From NCBI GenBank assembly GCA_963580285.1, contig OY757011.1:121985846-122049845 (forward strand): a stretch of 64,000 nt of DNA. Reading direction: 5' to 3'. The notes beneath the pieces were generated by a model. The model saw only the letters and a program-made list of their open reading frames with translations, did not search any database and had not been told where the DNA came from. Position numbers and translations under genes: made by a program. Shown here piece after piece: positions 29,458-39,776 of this stretch (position 1 is the stretch's first letter; each line of letters starts with the position of its first letter). The DNA is from Lucinisca nassula. Taxonomy: Eukaryota > Mollusca > Bivalvia > Lucinida > Lucinidae.

Positions 29458-29871
29458 GTGTCGATGAGTTGTCTTCAAAAAGTGTCGATGAGTTGTCTTC
29501 AATTGTGTCGATGAATTGTCTCCAAAAACCGTGTCGATGAGTTGTCTTGTCGATGAATTGTCTTGTTCCCGAAGCACAGGTTCTGATTACCGTTCTTATT
29601 CTCTATGATCTCCATATTGCTTTTGGCATACAACATATTGTCTATTTTGACCTGTTTTTTTTTTCACAGTTTTTAATGAGTTGAACTTGTCCACACCTTC
29701 AATTGACAAAACAATTCACTTTGTTCTTTAACTGCACTAACTGATACAGTCCTTTAATTTCCAATCAGAATGTGTTTATTGTAATTAATAAAAATATCTT
29801 CCCAGTTTGTAAGATTGTACTAATTTGATTTCAATTATTTATTAATTAGATAGGTCTCTATTCCAAGTCTG

Positions 29872-30163
29872 CGGCCCCCGCCCATCGGGGATTGAAGAAA
29901 TAGATGGGCTGCATGATGCTTCCACGCAGAGCTGAAACCGACCCGCACACGAGTACTGGAAACCGCTTAGAGGCTCTAAGCCTGCCCAGGCAAAGCAGTG
30001 CAAGTCGGACCGTCCATGCTTATAAACCCTATTGGTTTCATTGGGCAGCACGCTTGAGATGTCATTTCATCTCAATGTCTGGTAAAAGTCCCACAAAATT
30101 GGAAGCAACGTCTCCAAAATGACCTTTACAGTGTTGACGGGGACGTTAAACCTCAAATCAAAC
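29872..30163 (+). mobile_element. S3 retroposon, complete
   Basis: From CGGCCCCCGCCCATCGGGG to GACGTTAAACCTCAAATC with a short tail. Body landmarks GCTGCATGATGCTTCCACGC, CCTGCCCAGGCAAAGCAG and GGACCGTCCATGCTTATAAA match the copies at 14560, 33876, 41220 and 54230. Confidence 0.85.
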
Positions 30164-30567
30164 AGAACCAGAACCAAAACCAGAACAGAACAGAACTTTA
30201 TTTTCAGTAAATCTCAGGCTACAACAGTTAGCATATGAGAAAAGGTATGTATACAATGTTTTAAACACATATACGGAATGACAAACATAACATGCTATAT
30301 TAAACAATTACACTTTACAACAACTATGAAGCCTGTCGGAGAGAAAATTTTGATAATGGTGTGTGTGTTGGGGGTGCTTACAGGAGTGTGCACTTCCGTA
30401 ACCGCATCTATGAATCAAAGTTGTTCCGGCGATGTACTTTATTCGGTCAACACTGCACTTTGGACAGGTAGACAGGCAAAACATTTATTCTTTCAAGACA
30501 TATAGCATGACATGTGAGGCGAATGCATACTGATACACGGTAGCGGAGGTGCGTTAAGTTTTGGTAG
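30164..30567 (-). other. Antisense LINE-like 3' end and unrecognised sequence
   Basis: (GAACA)n followed by CTTTATTTTCAGTAAATC looks like the reverse complement of a LINE 3' end with its tail; it is directly adjacent to S3. The 75-residue plus-strand frame at 30278-30505 has no recognisable motif and I do not call it a gene. Confidence 0.4.
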
Positions 30568-30704
30568 TTACCCAACAGGCACACGGCGCAATTGTGACGT
30601 CACATAAACGTCATTGCAACGTCACAATATATTGGAAACGCCAAATCCACGTCGTTGCCGACGTTGATTTGACGTTGCCCTAGCGACGTGCGCCTGCTGG
30701 GTAA
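30568..30704. mobile_element. Small MITE with TTACCCAGCAGGC ends and ACGT repeats
   Basis: Left TTACCCAACAGGCACACG, right CGTGCGCCTGCTGGGTAA, with a possible 3-bp TTA/TAA duplication. The interior is a string of GACGTC, AACGTC and GACGTT steps. A relative with AACGTCAACCCAACGTTATA and GCCTGCTGGG is at 33180-33275. Confidence 0.72.
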
Positions 30705-30926
30705 TGATTACGAGGACCAGGCATATTTAGACAGGATCAGGCGACGTGTGTGCATCACATATCACTCATTGTGTTCATTAAAGGGAGGAACATGTATTTT
30801 CTATCTTTTTTTTTTTAAACACAATTATCAAATTTCCTCCGGCGAAGTCTACAGAATCATCTTTATGTTTACTATAGCTTCAGTGAAAGCAAAGCAAAAG
30901 TGCTGATCGAAATGGGAGTGGCTAAA

Positions 30927-31130
30927 TTAACCCCTATCTTGCTGATATCAATTTAAGCCACACCCAACTCGTCTATCCAGCAATCAAATTTCTTGGTGTG
31001 ATTTATTGCTATAAATTCATAAATTGAATGCCAAACAGTGTAGACCCCGATCAGACTAAGAAGCCATCTGATCTGGGTCTACACTGTTTGCAAAGATAGG
31101 GGCCGTCGTGAACAGCAAGATCAGGTTTAA
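30927..31130. mobile_element. M1 TTAA MITE
   Basis: Left TTAACCCCTATCTTGCTG, right AGATCAGGTTTAA. The hairpin core is shortened (CCCCGATCAGACTAAGAAGC, then CATCTGATCTGGG). Confidence 0.75.
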
Positions 31131-31144
31131 CGTCCAATAAGTGA

Positions 31145-31412
31145 CATCACGAGAACACACCTATATAATATTGACCCCCTTGAACCCCACTTTTATATAG
31201 TAAAACCGGGGCCCACAGGGGTAAAACTTATTTTTATTATGTCCACTCTAAAATATAGATTGTGGGTCCTCTTTAAAACCGCGGTTCCAACAAGCGCCCA
31301 CAATCCACATCCTGAGCAGAAACCAGAAAAATATCACAAGTTTTCATCTTAAAATTTTCATTTTTCGACGATAAAGGTTACAATGTATTTGTAAGGGCGT
31401 GTTTTCGTAATG
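31145..31412. mobile_element. M2 MITE
   Basis: CATCACGAGAACACACC at the left and GGGCGTGTTTTCGTAATG at the right, with AACCCCACTTTTATATAG, a reduced hairpin core (TTAAAACCGCGGTTCC) and AAAATATCACAAGTTTTCA in family order. Confidence 0.75.
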
Positions 31413-32099
31413 TCTAACGAAGGCACCATCAATCGGGTTTGTAAACTCATTCATTAAATTGTCAGGTCATATTGCACTGAAGTGTGTCATTTCCGCACGG
31501 ACTTTTCATGCTTGACACGTAAATATGGAAACCTACATCTATATGAAAAGCGAGGTCTTGTGATTTTACCAAAAGTGTTGATGTAGCTACATTGAAAGGG
31601 AAAAATAGGAGGATAGTGATTCACTAATTTTCCTCGATTAACACCTCGTAGATGGATAATGATGGTGGCACCAGCAGGTGTGTATCGAAAAACCGAATCA
31701 ACGCCGAATCAACACCATTATGTTGATTCTGCGTCGGTTGGATAGCGTAAGACCACGACATACAATATATATCTAGAGACAAATAATTTGTGTTACTGGG
31801 TCAGCCCTCTTTATATCGACATGCAACATAACGACCAGACTTGTTAAAGCGACCATTTCACTTTGCTGAAATGAGGACAAACTGGCTATTGAAAATTATT
31901 TATCCTATGTCCTCCAAGAAACAAATGCTGCGCGTGCCCGTTAGAATCGCCACAACGAGGCGGCTCTAACAAGCGCCCACAACATCCGTCTCTTGGAGTA
32001 ATTAAGAGAAACAGTCCTTTATTTGCTATTTTAGATTATTTGTTGTGACAAATTCGCTACAGCGACATATTGTCAGGAGACAAGGTTCTCTGAAAAGTT
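31413..32099. other. Non-coding stretch with a decayed M2-type hairpin
   Basis: At 31930-31990 there is a hairpin (CCCGTTAGAATCGCC ... GGCGGCTCTAACAAGCGCCC) of the M2 core type without M2 flanks. Elsewhere nothing is recognised. Confidence 0.45.
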
Positions 32100-32655
32100 C
32101 ATTTCCTCTGCTCCCTCGCCGCTCTTACTACCGAAACGAAATGCAAGAGCGATAAGTAAGAAGAAGGAAATGATAGAATATAGGTTCGGCAACCAACGTT
32201 GTAGAAAGTAAAGGCTAACCTCGGGTGCCTGGCGTCCAAACAGCGTCGTGTCGGCGTCAGTGCAAAATTACACCGACACCGAGACAACGCTGCACATTCG
32301 CCGTGCGACTGTCGTGTTATTGTGGGTTGCATTGTTTTGCAATTCTATATATTCAAGCAGGGTATAGAAAGAACAAAAATAATAAGAGAAAAAAATATTT
32401 GGTAAAGTTCATTCCATCATTACCTCTGTTGTCTTGTCGCTCTTGCCGAAACGAAAAGCAAGGGCGACAGGTAACAGGAGGAAGAATATGATGATATGGT
32501 TAAACTGTGAATTCAGCAGTCAAAATGTCATAAAGACAAAACCTTCCATTAAAAAGTAACTTCGAGTACCTGACGTCTGAACAGCGTCGTGCCAGCGTCA
32601 GTATAACTTGTACCGACACTGGCACCTTCGCCGTGCGACCGCCTGGTGTTTGTTA
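32100..32655. repeat. Tandem duplication of a block of about 330 bp
   Basis: Two copies share GTCGCTCTTGCCGAAACGAA-like sequence (32115 and 32435), a run AGCGTCGTG(T/C)C(G/A)GCGTCAGT (32240 and 32585) and CGCCGTGCGAC (32298 and 32628). More GC-rich than the surroundings. No coding frame spans both copies. Confidence 0.6.
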
Positions 32656-32676
32656 ATTTCACTTTTATTGAAACTA

Positions 32677-33064
32677 CAAAGTAGAAGTAAAACAAAGATC
32701 AGGAATCGATACAATTAACTTACTCCACCCATCAAAGACACCAAAGGGAAAGAAATACAAACATTAAGCGACCAGACCATAATGGAACAAACATAAACAA
32801 AGGAAGGCCATAAGGACAGTTACTTTCCCACAAAATGGCCATATGGCCATCCAAAATTAAAAGACACAAGTGATACACACAGTAAGTAACAAACAACAAC
32901 ATAAATAAATCGCCACAGAAGAACCGCCTTGGAACGGTCAGTGGAAAGATTTCCACTGGGGGGCTTAAATCGATTTTACGTGGCCACAATCATCGCCCTT
33001 ACTTCCGTCGCGATTTAGACAAATAATTTGTTCAGTCCGCATGAAGGCCTCCTAACTCATCAGT
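32677..33064 (-). mobile_element. Penelope 3' unit, complete
   Basis: Minus strand from CACTGATGAGTTAGGAGGCC to TTTTACTTCTACTTTG, including the hairpin CAGTGGAAATCTTTCCACTG and TGGCCATATGGCCATTTTG. Same limits as the copies at 28466 and 36009. Confidence 0.82.
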
Positions 33065-33303
33065 GAAGCTTGGCCAGACGCTAGAGTGTGTAACTTTGTC
33101 CCCACAAAACATATTTACAAGTATCGGTATAAAATATAACCACGAATATTACTAATAAACTTAAGTTAATAACGACCGGCGCTGAATCAACGTCAACCCA
33201 ACGTTATATCAACGTTGGCTCGATGACGAATTCATCGCATCTGCCCAGTGTTGTTGCGGGCTGCCTGCTGGGTGGCACTAGCCATTCCGTAAGAGCGCTA
33301 TTA

Positions 33304-33307
<4 letters not shown>

Positions 33308-33362
<55 letters not shown>
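33308..33362. repeat. (GA)n microsatellite
   Basis: About 27 consecutive GA steps. Confidence 0.97.
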
Positions 33363-33367
<5 letters not shown>

Positions 33368-33429
33368 TTGCTTTGTGTTGAAATAAAACTTCAACAATCA
33401 GATCCGGGTGATGTTATTACAACCAGACG

Positions 33430-33860
33430 TGCACCTCCGAAACATGTATGTACCGGGCTGTTCGACGCCGTTGGACGCTGCTCCACTGCTCGCAGCGCGC
33501 CCTGGCGAGTATCTTTTGATGCAACGTTATGCGACACGGGAGGCGCACGCCGGTGACACAGCGTCAAGCCAGTGTCTATGAGGCGTTGGTTGGAAGACGC
33601 TCCGCTGTATTGCGTCTGTTTATGAAATTGAAGATCGGTATCTATGTTACCGGTACCGCTGCTGCACAGCATGAGCACGCCGCTGGAACAGCGTCGAACC
33701 AGCGTCTGTTCGACGCCGGTCCGACACTTTTCCACTTTATTGCGTTCGTTTATCAAACCGCAGTTGAATGTTTTTGATACTCCATTATGCGACACAGCAG
33801 GCACTCGCCGCCGGAACAGCGTCGGACCAACGTCAATTCGACATTGGTTGTACGTCGCTC
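33430..33860. repeat. GC-rich tandem repeat, about 3 units of 125-135 bp
   Basis: Landmarks GCACGCCG (33547, 33675), GCGTCGAACCAGCGTCTG and its variants, GTCCGACACTTTTCCAC, and ATTGCGTTCGTTTATCAAA recur in order near 33530, 33660 and 33785. Overlapping open frames on both strands reflect the high CpG content and not coding function. An S3 insertion follows. Confidence 0.65.
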
Positions 33861-33875
33861 CACCACAGTGTGTCC

Positions 33876-34156
33876 TGGCCCCCGCCCATCGGGGCTTGAA
33901 GAAATATATGGGCTGCATGATGCTTCCACGCACAGGAGTACTGGTAAACCGCTTAGAGGATCTAAGCATGCCCAGGCAAAGTTGTTCGAGTCGGCCCGTC
34001 CCTGCTTATAAACCCTATTGGTTTATTGGGCGGCAGGGCTTGAGATGTCATTTCATCTTAATGTCGGGTAAAAGTCCCACAAAACTGGAAGCAATGTCTC
34101 CAAAATGACCTTTACAGTGTTGACAGGGACGTTAAACCTCAAATCAATCAATCAAT
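33876..34156 (+). mobile_element. S3 retroposon with 12-bp target duplication
   Basis: A perfect CACAGTGTGTCC direct repeat lies at 33864-33875 and 34157-34168. The body runs from TGGCCCCCGCCCATCGGGG to an (AATC)n tail. An internal deletion removes part of the GCAGAGCTGAAACCGACCC region. Confidence 0.9.
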
Positions 34157-34429
34157 CACAGTGTGTCCGCTGAACGGGTATTTATCTTTGAGACAAGTCC
34201 TACTAAAAAGGAAAATGGGAGACGGTTTCCGTGTCGACTGAACACTCGCACAGACGGGCACTATTTGTCAGCATGAAAATAATAAAGGTCTTGAGTCTGC
34301 ATAAAAAGTGACAGAATGAGCAGCTAGATTTAAGAACCATATATTTCTAAAAAAAAAAAAAAAAAAAAAAAATTAAACAGAATTATACTGCGTTTGAAAA
34401 TTTACTCATGATTAATTTTCATCAACTTT

Positions 34430-35726
34430 GAAGGCCAAGACAAGCGTCCTATGCTATACTGGTTACCAAAACTTCATAAAAGACCTTACAAAGCACGGTT
34501 TATTGCAAATTATAGCTCTTGCACTACCACTGAACTTTCTAAATAATTAACTTCCTGTCTTACTGCTAATAAAACGCATGTAATTAAATATTGTGATGAA
34601 GTCTTTGAAAGATCAGGAAGAAATCTGTTTTGGTCTATAAAAAGTTCGAATGAGGTTTTAAATAAATTTAAATCCAGACATCTTCGTGCTTCAAGTCTGT
34701 CTACTTATGATTTTTTCACTCTTTACACTACACTTCCTCATAATCTTATAAAAGAAAAGCTTACTGATTTAATTGAATGGGCTTTTCACAGAGAAGATTC
34801 TCTCTATCTTGCATGTAATGTCAGAAATGCATTTATCACTTCTAAAGAACATAATAATTATACACTTTGGTCATGTCAGAAAGTGTGTGATGCCGCACCT
34901 TTCTACTTGACAATATTCATATTAGATTCGGTACTAAGTTATTTAGACAAATTGTTGGTATTCCGATGGGTACGAACTGCGCACCTCTTGTGGCTGATCT
35001 GTTCTTGTATTGTTATGAAAGAGACTTCATGTTGTCGCTTTCCATTGATAACCAACCTGAAATTATTGAAACTTTTAGCTCCACTTATAGATATTTAGAT
35101 GATTTATTGAATATTGATAATACCTATTTCGATGGTTTGATCAGTCAGATTTACCCCCCCCCCCCCCCCCCACACACACACAGAACTTCAGTTAAATAAA
35201 GCTAATTCTTCTGATACCGAGGCCCCGTTTTTGGATTTACATCTCTCCATTGTAGATGGATTTGTTTCGTGCAAAATTTACGATAAACGCGATGACTTTG
35301 ATTTTGAGATTGTAAATTTTCCTTTTTTTGGATGATGATGTTCCTCGTGCGCCATCCTATGGCGTTTATATTTCGCAATTAATTCGATTTGCTAGAGTGT
35401 GTAGTCATGTAACTGACTTCAACACTCGTAATAAATTATTAACAGCTAAACTTCTTAATCAGGGTTATCGGTACCATAAACTACGCAAAGCCTTTTCAAA
35501 ATTTTATAGACGCCATTCTGATTTAATTTCACAATTCAATACTGGACTTAAATCTCTTCTGCAACAAGGTCTATCGGAACCCGAATTTTATGGTGACTTA
35601 GTATATAAATTCAGAAAAATATATAACCGCAATGACTTCAGCACCCAATTTCGTAAAACCATTCTTCGATATAAAAAGATTGGGTACAATATGGATGTTA
35701 TACGACACTGCATGCATGGTAGTTAA
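34430..35726 (+). pseudogene. Penelope-like reverse transcriptase, damaged
   Basis: Blocks in order: YWLPKLHKRPYKARFIA, STYDFFTLYTTLPHNLI (RT block A), IRFGTKLFRQIVGIPMG then TNCAPLVADLFLYCYE (block B), the catalytic STYRYLDDLLNI (Y-x-D-D type), EAPFLDLHLSIVDG and a basic C-terminal domain (YHKLRKAFSKFYRRHSDL). These are reverse-transcriptase hallmarks closest to Penelope-like elements. Damage: a stop near 34542, a frame change in 34885-34925, a C run with an adjoining CA run at 35153-35182 inside the coding sequence, and another shift at 35325. The C-terminal piece 35328-35726 is an open 132 codons. No GIY-YIG endonuclease is visible before the stop. The 5' part is missing. Confidence 0.8.
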
Positions 35727-36377
35727 CCCAATCACGGTTGGCAACTTTGCTTCCCCCTTTAATTGCACGCCGGTGGGTCAGGCCTCAGATTCTATGACGG
35801 TTCCTACGTAAAGGCTTATTGAGAATTAGGGAGATCTAATTCAAGGTAATGTTGGTTGGTGCCTGATGCTCTGTCTCTGGTCGGACCCATCGGAGTCTTA
35901 TTGTTGGTTTTCTTTTGCTCCAGCATTTCAGTGGTTTCTTGCTGTCGAGTCCTCACCGTTGTCTCACCTCTGTGGTTCTTTGATTATTTGTGTTCACGGA
36001 GATGTTGCACTGATGAGTTAGGAGGCCTTCATGCGGACTGAACAAATTATTTGTCTAGATCGCGACGGAAGTAAGGGCGAGGATTGTGGCCACGTAAAAT
36101 CGAGTTAAGCCCCCCAGTGGAAATCTTTCCACTGACCGTTCCAAGGCGGTTCTTCTGTGGCGGTTTATTTATGTTGTTGTTTGTTACTTACTGTGTGTAT
36201 CACTTGTGTCATTTTATTTTGGATGGCCATATGGCCATTTTGTGGGAAAGTACTGTCCGTATGGCCTTCCTTTGTTTATGGTCTGGTCACTTCATGTTTG
36301 TGTTTCTTTCCCTTTGGTGTCTTTGATGGGTGGAGTAAGTTAATTGTATCGATTCCTGATCTTTGTTTTACTTCTAC
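35727..36377 (+). mobile_element. Penelope-like element 3' UTR
   Basis: Continues from the RT stop. The portion 36009-36377, CACTGATGAGTTAGGAGGCC through CCTGATCTTTGTTTTACTTC, is the unit found alone at 28466, 32677, 39438, 43982, 44411 and 45278. It holds a perfect 20-bp palindrome, CAGTGGAAATCTTTCCACTG, and the 16-bp palindrome TGGCCATATGGCCA. Short open frames across it are not genes. Confidence 0.82.
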
Positions 36378-36482
36378 TTTGAGCAAAAAAAGCAAAAACA
36401 TAGGCACGTGTATGTAATGAATTCAATAAATGTGTGATAAAATTTGACAACTTGTGCCGACGGGAGTACTGACTGATAAGGC

Positions 36483-36554
<72 letters not shown>
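36483..36554. repeat. (GATA)n microsatellite, left of foldback A
   Basis: About 18 GATA steps, resuming in the same orientation at 37807-37856 after the foldback element. Isoleucine/tyrosine/serine/leucine-repeat minus-strand frames are artefacts. Confidence 0.97.
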
Positions 36555-36558
36555 GGGC

Positions 36559-37800
36559 GGACGATTTGGCCATGAACGATTTGGCCCGGACGATTTGGCC
36601 CAGGACAATTCGGCCTAGGACAATTTGGCCAGCCAAAATATTGGGTAGGACGATTTGGCCCGATTAGTATAATGGCCAGTTCAAATTGACAGTTTAATAT
36701 TTAATCAATTAGAAATTTTATTTTGTTTTTAAACTGTAATATTTGCTCACAAAGCAATTAATGTATATGAAATGAACAAATAGTATCAAAGATAAACACC
36801 CTTATCTCCTATCAGAAGTATATGATGTGGGTACTTGTTAGAATCGCCTTGATGAAGTAACTCTCAACAACACACCCACAACATATTTTTATGATGTAAA
36901 AATCCTTGTTTGGCGGTGTAACAAAGATAATTCGATATAAAATTTCTTGTCAGAAGTATATGTTGTGGCTAATTGTAATAATCACTTCTGATGAGGCAAC
37001 TCTTAACAGTAGCAACAACAGAAGTTGTTATGATGTAGTAATCCATGTTTCGCCTCCTTATCTGGGGCTATGAATATTTTTACAAACCCACAACATTTTT
37101 TATGACGTAAAACCTTTGTTAGGAGGTGTAACAAAGATAGCTTCCTTATTTCTCGTCAGAAGTATATGTTGTGGCTTCATGTTATAATCGCCTCGGATGA
37201 GTCAACTCTTACCAGTACCAACAACATAAGTTGTTATGATGTAATAATCCTTGTTTCACCTCCTTATCTGGAGCTATTTATAATGTTTGCAAACACACAA
37301 CATATTTTATGACGTAAACCCTTGTTAGGAGGTGTAACAAAGATAACTTCCTTATTTCTTGTCAGAAGTATATGTTGTTGGCACTTTTAATAATTGCCTC
37401 AGATGAGGCAACTCTTAACAGTACCTACAACATATGCTTCTGATTGGAGATAAGGAAGTTTATCCCTGATTTATCTTTGTTAAGCCTCCTTATCTTGAGA
37501 TACGATTATTTATTTCATTTCAAATAGATTACTTGTCTTGTAAGCAAAAAACAAAGTTTAAAAACAAACTAAAATTTTCTATTGATTAAAATCTTCTCTA
37601 TATTGTTCCTTCCACATATTCAAGCATTATATATTGTATATTAGATACAAACTCTAAATATTAAATTGTCAATTTGAACCGGCCATTCTGTTAATCTGGC
37701 CAAATCGCCCTACCCCATATTTTGGGTGGCCAAATTTTCCTAGGCCGAATTGTCCTAGGCCAAATCGTCCGGGCCAAATCGTCCACTGGCCAAATCGTCC
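36559..37800. mobile_element. Foldback element A with iterated GGACGATTTGGCC arms
   Basis: The left arm has six copies of GGACGATTTGGCC or a near variant (36559-36661). The right arm has six inverse copies, GGCCAAATCGTCC (37690-37800). Inside them the arms continue with unique inverted sequence (CAGTTCAAATTGACAGTTTA against ATTAAATTGTCAATTTGAAC), the right arm carrying an extra segment of about 70 bp. The interior (36780-37490) has four hairpins of the M2 core type (TTGTTAGAATCGCC ... AGTACC and variants). GATA microsatellite continues on both sides, so it appears to have inserted into a GATA run. Confidence 0.85.
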
Positions 37801-37806
37801 TACATA

Positions 37807-37807
37807 C

Positions 37808-37855
<48 letters not shown>

Positions 37856-37856
37856 C
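37807..37856. repeat. (GATA)n microsatellite, right of foldback A
   Basis: About 12 GATA steps in the same phase direction as 36483-36554. Confidence 0.97.
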
Positions 37857-37869
37857 ATGATAACAAATC

Positions 37870-37965
37870 CGTGAAATGAAAACCCCTCTAAACCTCAGTT
37901 TACATAGAGAAAACTGGGGTTTACGGGGTATACATTATTTTCTTTATTTCTGCTCAAAAACAACC
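37870..37965. mobile_element. M2-like MITE, left half
   Basis: GTGAAATGAAAACCCCTC, AAAACTGGGGTTTACGGGGT, TTTATTTCTGCTC, then an abrupt change into LINE-D. The start resembles the M2 relative at 63180. Confidence 0.6.
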
Positions 37966-39060
37966 TACTGTATCACAACCAATATGGTTTCAGGAGTCGG
38001 GTAAGCTGTGAAACACAGCTAATAAGGTTACACAGGACTTATTTGACACCCTCAATCTAGGGAGTCAGGCCGTTGTCATAGTCATGGATTTCAGCAAGGC
38101 ATTTGATTAAGTAGACCATCAAAGGCTCTTGCTGAAACTCCACAGACTTGGTATTAACAGCGGGGTAATTACATGGATCCAGTCAGTCCTTTCAGACAGG
38201 ACACAGCGAGTTGTCCTTGATGGTGAATAGTCAGATGCATGCTTTGTTTTGTCAGGAGTACCCCACCCCAAGGTTCTGTACTGGGTCCATGTCTTTACCT
38301 TATGTACATAAATGACATGCCTGACGGAATCCACCGCAGTATAAGACTATTTGCAGATGCTACCATCATGTATCTCACCATATCAAATCAGTCTGACTGT
38401 CAGTCCCTACAGAGAGACCAAACCAAACTTGAGCAATGGGAGAGGGAGTGGCTTATTGCATTTAATCCTGATAAATGCGAATTCACCAGAATCACAAAAA
38501 AGAAAAAAAAACACATCTATTATGATTACAAACTACATGGTATAAGTCTCCAATTCACAAAGAATGCTAAATACTTAGGATTAAATCTGTCAGATGATCT
38601 CTCTTGGAGTAGATATATCAACCAGATAACCGTTAAAGGAAACAACACTTTAACATTTATTAAACGAAATATCCTAACTCTTAACACTAGAATCATAGAA
38701 ACAGCCTACAAAGCATATGTCTGCCCACTTTTGGAATGTTCTTGTTCAGTCTGGGATCCTTGGCAGAAAAAAATACATGTGCCAGCTCGAAATGGTCTAG
38801 TATAGAGCAGTTCGATGTGTACTGAATGATTATGCATATACCAGCAGTGTCACTGCCATGTTAAACAAGCTGGGCATACCGTCCCTAGAAAAACGCAGGA
38901 AAATAGCATCCTTAGTAATGTTTTACAAAATACAGTCAGGTCAAGTCCGTATTTCTCTCCCACCATACATAAAACCAACATTGAGGAACAGATACTCTCT
39001 ACCATATTCAAGAATTAATGCACATATCGAGGTGGTATCTTTTGGCATAATATATTAAAG
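37966..39060 (+). pseudogene. LINE-D reverse transcriptase, 5'-truncated and broken
   Basis: Similarity opens with YHNQYGFRSR and a SCETQLI-like region (37970-38020). It continues through VMDFSKAFD with an in-frame TAA (38109), GSVLGPCLYLMYINDMPDG, and LFADATIMYL, where the second catalytic Asp of the FADD box is Ala. Next come FTRITKKKKK, KYLGLNLSDDLSWSRYI, CPLLECSCSVWDP and, after another frame change near 38800, MLNKLGIPSLEKRRKIASLV and a short C-terminus ending at 39056. CR1/L2 type. The lost Asp, stops and frame changes make it inactive. Confidence 0.88.
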
Positions 39061-39375
39061 AATATTTTTATCAACCTGTTCATTAAGAAAAGATCACGAT
39101 GCATATTTTATGAAACAATATTTGCATAGCATGCCAAAATCAGGGTCATTGGCAAACAGTGAAAACCCAGATTAGATGCCACAGAATGATCAGTGTCTTG
39201 AAGTGCAAAAAATTGTGAAAAACAATATGTACAATGAATAAAATAAACCAGACAACCATTTTATTGTAACCAAATGTGTCTAAAGTTACTGAGTTGAAGA
39301 TTAAAAAGGTCAAACTTATGATGAGTTGCTAAAGGTATAGGGATGTTAGAGATTTGGAGATGACTGTATTAGTGT
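39061..39375. other. Non-coding stretch with a MITE scrap
   Basis: At 39145-39205 a decayed M3-type hairpin (GGCAAACAGTGAAAACCCAG, then GATGCCACAGAATGATCAG) is visible. Nothing else is recognised. Confidence 0.45.
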
Positions 39376-39776
39376 CATCATGAAAACACACCTACATAAT
39401 TCTGACCCATTGAACCCCACTTTTATACAGTAAAACTTCCTTTGTTTAGGTTTCCATTATGGTCTGGTCGCTTAATGTTTGTATTTCTTTCCCTTTGGTG
39501 TCTTTGATGGGTGGAGTAAATTAATTGTATCGCTTCCTGATCTTTGTTTTACTTCTACTTTACAGGGGTAAAGATTATTTTTCTCATTTCTGGACAAAAT
39601 GTAGATTGTGAGTACTCGTTAGAACCACCTCCATGAGGCAGTTCTAACGTGTACCCACAATCTATATTTTAGAGCAGAAATAAGAAAAAATATCTCATTT
39701 TTTCATCTTTAAATTTTCGTGTTTTTTTTCGGCGGTAACATTTACAATGCATTTGTATAGGCGTGATTTCTTAATG
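39376..39776. mobile_element. M2 MITE interrupted by a Penelope 3' scrap
   Basis: CATCATGAAAACACACC at the left and GGCGTGATTTCTTAATG at the right, with the full hairpin core CGTTAGAACCACCTC/GAGGCAGTTCTAACG at 39618-39650. The M2 sequence breaks after GTAAAACTT (39437) and resumes at ACAGGGGTAAAG (39563). Confidence 0.82.
39438..39562 (+). mobile_element. Penelope 3' unit scrap nested in M2
   Basis: CCTTTGTTTAGGTTTCCATT to GTTTTACTTCTACTTT, the last 125 bp of the unit at 36009-36377, lying inside an M2 MITE. Confidence 0.8.

Larger units (their letters stand above)
28063..29571. mobile_element. Foldback element B with iterated ATTCATCGAC arms
   Basis: The left arm (28063-28147) is built from GACAATTCATCGACA and GACAACTCATCGACA alternating. 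The right arm (29458-29571) is its inverse, with TGTCGATGAGTTGTC and TGTCGATGAATTGTC, and contains one more motif unit. A further piece of the right arm lies at 47215-47275. The interior holds a Penelope 3' unit and microsatellites. No coding capacity. Confidence 0.78.

Noticed and set aside
30278..30906. Short plus-strand ORFs (75 and 72 residues) as host peptides
   Set aside because: No motif; the second overlaps the right end of a MITE. The hydrophobic stretch of the first could be a signal peptide, but nothing else supports it.
33391..33969. 192-residue minus-strand ORF
   Set aside because: Crosses an S3 retroposon and a GC-rich tandem repeat; CpG-rich repeat units lack stops by chance on both strands.
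36340..36636. Repeat-rich Ile-Tyr-Leu-Ser proteins on the minus strand
   Set aside because: Direct translation of the GATA microsatellite and the foldback A arm.
36985..37015. CTGATGAGG near 36987 as a further hammerhead
   Set aside because: It is part of the M2-type hairpin core; there is no GAAA or cleavage triplet at the proper distance.
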